This document shows, one piece after another, positions 6,191-10,033 of a stretch of DNA of 10,033 nt. This DNA is from Lysobacterales bacterium (GTDB lineage Bacteria; Pseudomonadota; Gammaproteobacteria; Xanthomonadales; Xanthomonadaceae): contig JAATFS010000338.1 of the NCBI GenBank assembly GCA_015655035.1, forward strand, positions 1 to 10,033, written 5' to 3'. The translations under genes were made by a program, and so were the position numbers. Below the pieces are notes generated by a model that saw nothing but the letters and a program-made list of their open reading frames with translations, was not told the DNA's origin and made no database searches. Positions within the stretch are counted from its first letter, which is position 1. Each line of letters starts with the position of its first letter.

Positions 6191-9151
6191 CTACAAGCTC
6201 ACGCGCAAGCCGGCATAGAACGTCCGGCCGATCACGTCGTAAACGCCCGCCTGGTAGCCCAGCTCGAAATTCGCGCCGCCGGCCTCGGCCCCCGGCACAC
6301 GCGGTGGCGCGCGGTCGAACGCGTTGTTGAGGCCGCCGAACAGCTCCAGCCCACCCTTGAACCGGTAATAGCCGGAAAAGTCGTTGTAGAACACATTGCC
6401 GGTCCAGACCTTCTGGTACTCCTCGGCGGTGATCTCGGTGCCGTTGCGCATCTTGGAGACATGCCGCAGCGACCAGGTGGCCCCGGCGATGTCATTGGCC
6501 CAGGTGGTGCGCAGCACGCCCTTCCACTGTGGCGAACCGAACACCCCGGCAAAATGGGTCACGGTGTCAGGATCGTCCGGGTCCAGGGTGTAGTCGCGGC
6601 GGATCAGCCGGGTGTAGTTGAGGGCGAACGACAGCGTGCCGGCGCCCTGCCCCCAATGCTCGCGCAGGTCGTAGCGGTACTGCCCGGCGAAGTCGATGCC
6701 ACGGGTCAGGTACTTGGCCAGGTTGAGCTTCTGCGTCACCACTTCCAGCAGGTTGCCATCAGCATCGCGGGTGACGAACGGGCAGAACAGATTGTCCAGC
6801 GTCGGCGCATCCACGCACTTGTTGATGAGGGTCTGCGCCGGGAAGGAATCGATCGCGCCACGCAGGTCGATATCGTAGTAGTCCACCGAAAACACGGCGT
6901 TCCGCAGGAAGCGCGGGCGCAGCACCAGGCCCAGCGTGAGCGTCTTCGCGGTCTCGTTGCCCAGGCTCTGGTTGCCCTGGGTGATGATGTCGCGGTAGTT
7001 CCAGTAGGTGCTCTTGTCCGATGGATTCAGCACCGCGCAGTTGGCCGCCGTGTACTCACTGCGGTCGGAGCGGTATTGCAGGTTATAGGTATTGCACGGA
7101 TCGGTGATCCACAAGCCGCCGATGCTGCTGGCGGTATACAGCTCGCCGATGTTGGGCGCGCGTACGGCCTTGCCATAGGTGCCGCGCAAGGTGATATCGC
7201 CGATCGGCGCCCACTCGAAACCGAATTTATTGGTCACCGTGCGACCGGCGGTGTTGTAGTCGGACACGCGCACCGCCGCGTCGATCGACAGCCGCTCGGC
7301 GAACGGCTTGTCGCTCAGCAACGGCAAGTGCAGCTCGCTGAAAAGCTCCTTGACGTCGTAGCCGCCGGTGAGCGGCAGCTGGGTGGCGCCCAGTGAGGGA
7401 TCGTACGCAGCGCTGTCGGGGTTGTATTGCGGTATCGCGCCGATGTCGTTGCGCTCCTTGCGGTACTCGCTACCGACCACGACCTGCACCTCGCCGCCTG
7501 GCAGATCGAACAGCCCGCCGCTGGCATACGCCGACAGCACCTGCTGGGTCATCGTGGTGGTCGCCCAGTCGCTGGAATACTGGATATAGGCGGCTTCCTC
7601 CGCCGTCAGCCGCTTGAACGGGTTCAGCGCGACGCAGCCGTTGCCCGGGTCTTGCAGCGAACTGCGGCACACCGCATTGCCGGCGGCATCGGTGGTCGAG
7701 TCGATCGCCAGGTAGAAGCGATCGTAGGCCACCGCGTCCAGGTCGCGGACGCGTTGCCGGGTCTGGCCATAGGCGTAATAGGCCGAGTAATTCCACGCCC
7801 GCGAGCGGAAGGTGAAGTCGCCCTCCAGGCCGGTCACGCCCTGGAACAGCTTGCGCTCGTAGTCGCTGCGTGCGCTCCCAAGTTCATCGAAGTGGCGTGC
7901 GAAATACACGCCATCGGTGATGGCGCCGCCATTGGCCGCGACCATCTCCGGGGTGATGAAGGGGCTATCGGCCGGCACCATGTCGCTGCCGAAGGTGGCA
8001 AGCGAACGATACGCAGCCTCGGACGTATTGCGTGAAACGCTGGCGTTGGCAAAGAACCTGAGCGCATCGCTGAAGTCGAAATTCACCGATGTGCGCGCGG
8101 TCAGCCGGTCGGACGGCACCGACAGGTAATAGGCATCGTAGCGACCGCCATACTCGCCTCCGTCGGTCAGCAGGCTGCCCAGCGCATCGACCGGGTCGCT
8201 CAGGCTCAACGGCGACGCATTGACGTAGCCGCCCGGCCCCAGCACCGGATCGCGCAATTGGCCATCGTCGGTGAAAGCGTAGTGCCGCCCCCCCAGGATG
8301 ACCTGCGCATTGGCCGCATTGCTGATGTTGCGGTTGCCGTCGGAGATCCAATAGCGCTGGTCGCGGTTGTTGCGCGTATACATCGGATAGCCGCCGGCGG
8401 TCCACGGCCGGTCCTGCCCGGACACCGTGCCCGGTTGTTTCTCGTAGAAACCGTAGAACGTGACATTGCCACGGCTGTCGGCGAAGTTGGTACCGGCCAG
8501 CACATCCGCGCTGTAGCTGTGCAGGTCGCCACGGGTGGAGCCGCCGTAGCGCGCACTGGCCTCCACTCCCTGGAAATCCTTCTTCAGGATGAAGTTCGCC
8601 ACGCCGCTGACGGCGTCGGCGCCATACAGCGCCGACGCGCCGCCGGTGATCACCTCGACCCGCTCCACCAGGCTGGAGGGGATATTGCTCACATCCACCG
8701 CCGACGTGCCCGGGATCGACGGCACCTGGCGATGCCCGTCGACCAGCACCAGCGTCCGCTGCGTGCCCATGCCGCGCAGGTCCAACGCATTGATGCCGGC
8801 ATTGCCGGCCAGGTTGCTGGTCTGGTTGGTCTGGCTCACCGAAAGACTGGGCAGCTGATTGACCACGTCGGCAATCTCGGTGGCGCCGACTGCACGAATG
8901 GCCTCGGCGCTGACTATCGTCAGCGGCGTCGGGCCATCGATTTCATCGGTACGGCGGATACGCGAGCCAGTGACGGTCACGCTATCCAGCGTCTTGGCTT
9001 TTTGCTCACCACCGGCATCGTCCGGGGTAGCGGTCCCTTCCTGTGCGTGGGCCACCGGTGACAGCAACAATGCCGCGAGCATGGACACATACAGGGCATT
9101 GCGATTGCGCGAGACATGCGACACGACAACGGCAGATGCGACAGGATTCAT
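6191..9151 (-). CDS. TonB-dependent receptor (outer-membrane oligosaccharide transporter)
   Basis: This 986-aa protein starts at ATG 9151-9149 with GAGGGG 5 nt upstream and stops at TAG 6193-6191. Residues 1-36 are a signal peptide (core YVSMLAALLLSPVAHA, cleavage AHA-QEG). The TonB-box region is TLDSVTVTGSRIRR (54-67). The plug (~70-190) shows TIVSAEAI, LRGMGTQRTLVLVDGHRQV, VERVEVITGGASALYGADAV and GVANFILKKDFQG. The rest is the 22-stranded beta-barrel. It includes CRSSLQDPGNGCVALNPF and further cysteines in DPCNTYNL, ANCAVL and KCVDAP..FCPF, probably loop disulfides as in related Xanthomonas and Caulobacter receptors. It ends in GRTFYAGLRVSL, so the last residue is Leu, unlike the Phe of the neighbouring receptor and of most outer-membrane proteins. 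Its place before two secreted glycosidases argues for carbohydrate rather than siderophore uptake, powered by TonB-ExbB-ExbD encoded elsewhere. Substrate specificity cannot be read from sequence. Confidence 0.96.
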   Translation of the reverse strand: MNPVASAVVVSHVSRNRNALYVSMLAALLLSPVAHAQEGTATPDDAGGEQKAKTLDSVTVTGSRIRRTDEIDGPTPLTIVSAEAIRAVGATEIADVVNQLPSLSVSQTNQTSNLAGNAGINALDLRGMGTQRTLVLVDGHRQVPSIPGTSAVDVSNIPSSLVERVEVITGGASALYGADAVSGVANFILKKDFQGVEASARYGGSTRGDLHSYSADVLAGTNFADSRGNVTFYGFYEKQPGTVSGQDRPWTAGGYPMYTRNNRDQRYWISDGNRNISNAANAQVILGGRHYAFTDDGQLRDPVLGPGGYVNASPLSLSDPVDALGSLLTDGGEYGGRYDAYYLSVPSDRLTARTSVNFDFSDALRFFANASVSRNTSEAAYRSLATFGSDMVPADSPFITPEMVAANGGAITDGVYFARHFDELGSARSDYERKLFQGVTGLEGDFTFRSRAWNYSAYYAYGQTRQRVRDLDAVAYDRFYLAIDSTTDAAGNAVCRSSLQDPGNGCVALNPFKRLTAEEAAYIQYSSDWATTTMTQQVLSAYASGGLFDLPGGEVQVVVGSEYRKERNDIGAIPQYNPDSAAYDPSLGATQLPLTGGYDVKELFSELHLPLLSDKPFAERLSIDAAVRVSDYNTAGRTVTNKFGFEWAPIGDITLRGTYGKAVRAPNIGELYTASSIGGLWITDPCNTYNLQYRSDRSEYTAANCAVLNPSDKSTYWNYRDIITQGNQSLGNETAKTLTLGLVLRPRFLRNAVFSVDYYDIDLRGAIDSFPAQTLINKCVDAPTLDNLFCPFVTRDADGNLLEVVTQKLNLAKYLTRGIDFAGQYRYDLREHWGQGAGTLSFALNYTRLIRRDYTLDPDDPDTVTHFAGVFGSPQWKGVLRTTWANDIAGATWSLRHVSKMRNGTEITAEEYQKVWTGNVFYNDFSGYYRFKGGLELFGGLNNAFDRAPPRVPGAEAGGANFELGYQAGVYDVIGRTFYAGLRVSL

Positions 9152-9153
9152 CG

Positions 9154-9279
9154 GAGCCCCTCGATTCGATTGGATTTAGATCCGGGCCATGCAAGCGCAC
9201 GGGCCAAGCCATGACGTCCCTCGATGCAAAACAGTCGAACCTGCAGCTCCCCAGCTGGCGGCGAACGAGCCCCTCGATT
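9154..9279. repeat. Pair of 13-bp direct repeats in the receptor leader region
   Basis: GAGCCCCTCGATT occurs at 9154-9166 and 9267-9279. A shorter related CCCTCGAT is at 9218-9225. The copy nearest the gene contains the complement of the receptor Shine-Dalgarno. The distal copy has no start codon after it, so it is not simply another RBS. A shared target for a regulator or small RNA is possible; coincidence in a GC-biased region is not excluded. Confidence 0.5.
9157..9162 (-). promoter_or_regulatory. Ribosome binding site of the complete TonB-dependent receptor
   Basis: The minus strand reads GAGGGG, 5 nt before ATG 9151. It is part of one copy of a 13-bp direct repeat, so the repeat and the translation start overlap. 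Confidence 0.75.
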
Positions 9280-9350
9280 GTTTATCCCCGCATCGAAGCA
9301 GCACTATCGCGTGTCGAGGCTGGCACAGATTGAACAAAAGCCGCCTCAAC

Positions 9351-9377
9351 CATGTCGATGTCGGCACATTCGACATG
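9351..9377. promoter_or_regulatory. 8+8 bp inverted repeat, candidate operator for the receptor/hydrolase genes
   Basis: CATGTCGA (9351-9358) and TCGACATG (9370-9377) are perfect inverted copies with an 11-nt spacer. The centre-to-centre distance of the arms is 19 bp, about two helical turns, which suits a dimeric DNA-binding protein. It lies just downstream (minus strand) of the terminator-like hairpin and about 200 nt before the receptor start, where a promoter or operator would be expected. The regulator is unknown. Confidence 0.45.
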
Positions 9378-9398
9378 CACCGGAAAATTTTTATTAGC

Positions 9399-9453
9399 AA
9401 AAAAAGCGAAGCGACCGCCGATTCCTTCCCCCGCAAGCGGGAGAAGGGATCGG
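9399..9453 (-). terminator. REP-like long hairpin plus T-run, probable terminator of the first receptor gene
   Basis: Arms 9418-9434 and 9437-9453 pair over 17 positions with two imperfections: 9429/9442 and 9423/9448 are C/A and T/G on the plus strand and become G/U and A/C in the minus-strand transcript. The core is CCCGC-AA-GCGGG. The hairpin starts 22 nt after the receptor stop. On the minus strand a 7-T run (9405-9399) follows, 12 nt beyond the stem, which is farther than in a classic intrinsic terminator. The arm sequence matches a TTCTCCCGCTTGCGGG type element that, from memory, recurs between genes in Xanthomonas, so it may be a dispersed repeat used as terminator. Confidence 0.65.
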
Positions 9454-9475
9454 ACTGAAAACCGCTCGGTCCCAA

Positions 9476-10033
9476 TCAGAACTCCACCCGCACCCTGGCC
9501 CAGAAATAACGCCCCATGGTGTCGTAGGTGCTGGCGTCGGTATTGGCGGCGTTGGAGAAGTAGCCGTAATAGATCGGCGGTGTCTTGTCGGCCAGGTTGT
9601 CGATACCGGCCGACACCGTGGTGTGGAAATCAGCAAACTTACGACTGAGCGACACGTTGTGGTAGACCACCGGGTTCACGCCGAAATAAATGCAGCTGCC
9701 ATCGGCGGACGTGTTGTAGCAATACCCGTCGTACTTGCTCCCGACCGTGCTCTTGCCGACATAGCGCGCCGACCAGCTCGCATGCCAGTCGTCCTTGTCC
9801 CAGCTCACGCTCAGGTTGCCGCGCCAGCGCGGCAGGTTGCCCTGGCCAGACGTCTCTCCCACGTAGTTATGGTCTTCGCCGCCGATGCGGTACTCGCTCA
9901 TGTAGGTCGCATCCAACCCGACCTGGAAGGTGCCAAAGCGCTGCCACGGGAGCATGTATTTCACGCCAGTGTCGACGCCACGGACGCTGACGCTGTCGTA
10001 GTTGATCGCATACGGCACGGTGACGCTGCTCAA
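9476..10033 (-). CDS. TonB-dependent receptor, C-terminal fragment (5' part outside window)
   Basis: This is 185 codons read to a TGA stop at 9478-9476; the frame is open through the window edge, so the true start is not here (the first codon TTG is simply Leu). The sequence is typical of the last beta-barrel strands of a receptor: WHASWSARYVGKSTVG, VYHNVSLSRKF, VSAGIDNLADKTPP, then STYDTMGRYFWARVRVEF with the C-terminal Phe recognised by the BAM machinery. Two cysteines (YCYNTSADGSC) probably form a loop disulfide. It is a different receptor from the following gene: the C-termini differ clearly (DTMGRYFWARVRVEF versus DVIGRTFYAGLRVSL), although both share the N-(L/A)-(A/F)-D-(K/R)-x-PP turn. 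Two receptors in series suggest import of two products or sizes of the same glycan, or separate regulation. A terminator follows. Confidence 0.92.
   Translation of the reverse strand: MSSVTVPYAINYDSVSVRGVDTGVKYMLPWQRFGTFQVGLDATYMSEYRIGGEDHNYVGETSGQGNLPRWRGNLSVSWDKDDWHASWSARYVGKSTVGSKYDGYCYNTSADGSCIYFGVNPVVYHNVSLSRKFADFHTTVSAGIDNLADKTPPIYYGYFSNAANTDASTYDTMGRYFWARVRVEF

Larger units (their letters stand above)
9152..9475. other. 324-bp intergenic control region between the two receptors
   Basis: I accept no gene here; the open frames are short and lack protein-like composition. In minus-strand order it holds the REP-like hairpin and T-run after the first receptor, an A/T-rich patch (about 9384-9405) that stands out from the GC-rich surroundings and could serve as an UP-like element, the inverted repeat at 9351-9377, the two 13-bp repeats and the SD. 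A promoter for the second receptor is expected here because of the apparent terminator. I see no convincing -35/-10 pair, so I do not place one. Confidence 0.7.

Noticed and set aside
6026..7396. Open frame of 456 codons on the plus strand opposite the receptor 3' end
   Set aside because: It is the antisense register of the receptor codons, rich in Arg/His/Gln/Val, with no domain. The receptor on the other strand is unambiguous.
9188..9208. Sigma-54-like promoter (TGGCCCG ... TTGCA on the minus strand)
   Set aside because: The distance between the GG and GC doublets is 11 nt rather than the strictly required 10.
9006..9212. 68-codon frame on the minus strand starting at 9212 and overlapping the receptor start, with an SD-like GAGGG 5 nt upstream
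   Set aside because: It looks like a possible regulatory upstream ORF, but its protein is Cys/Arg-rich without signal or domain and it runs out of frame through the receptor signal peptide. The SD-like motif is part of the repeated CGAGGG element. I keep it only as a remote leader-ORF possibility.

Overview
All protein-coding genes in this window lie on the minus strand. They form part of a carbohydrate-scavenging locus of the kind found in GC-rich plant-associated gammaproteobacteria. I infer Xanthomonas or a close relative in the Xanthomonadaceae from four things: GC content that looks well above 60% by eye, the TonB-dependent receptor style (the 'DSVTVTGSRIRR' plug entry and a C-terminal 'RVRVEF'), a hairpin repeat of the 'TTCTCCCGCTTGCGGG' type common between Xanthomonas genes, and a secreted GH43 enzyme made in series with receptors. 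Species assignment is inference.

Layout in the direction of transcription (right to left). (1) 10033-9476 is the last 185 codons of a TonB-dependent receptor whose 5' part lies outside the window. A long hairpin followed at a distance by a T7 run (9453-9399) lies 22 nt after its stop. (2) A 324-bp non-coding gap (9475-9152) holds this hairpin, an 8+8 bp inverted repeat (9351-9377) and a 13-bp direct repeat, and should contain the promoter and operator of the next genes. (3) 9151-6191 is a complete 986-aa TonB-dependent receptor with signal peptide, TonB box, plug and barrel. (4) A 167-bp gap (6190-6024) has a short GC-rich hairpin just after the receptor stop and a perfect 7-bp inverted repeat upstream of the next gene. 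(5) 6023-1671 is a very large (1450-aa) secreted multidomain glycoside hydrolase: an N-terminal beta-sandwich, an (alpha/alpha)6 toroid of the GH63/MGH1-like type, a discoidin domain, a PKD/Ig-like domain, a second discoidin-like module and two Big_4-type Ig repeats. (6) 1674-73 is a 533-aa secreted GH43 five-bladed propeller enzyme. Its start overlaps the preceding stop (ATGA), and it carries the same discoidin-like module as its neighbour. (7) 73-<1 is the first 24 codons of another exported protein whose start overlaps the GH43 stop (TGATG).

The likely system: outer-membrane receptors take up oligosaccharides of a plant cell-wall glycan, and two or more exported hydrolases, made from tightly coupled cistrons, trim side chains outside the cell or in the periplasm. 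GH43 enzymes mostly remove alpha-L-arabinofuranose or beta-D-xylose. The large partner has no close match that I can name with certainty, so the actual glycan is open; an arabinose-containing glycan is my best guess. No regulator, inner-membrane transporter, RNA gene, CRISPR array or transposon was seen.
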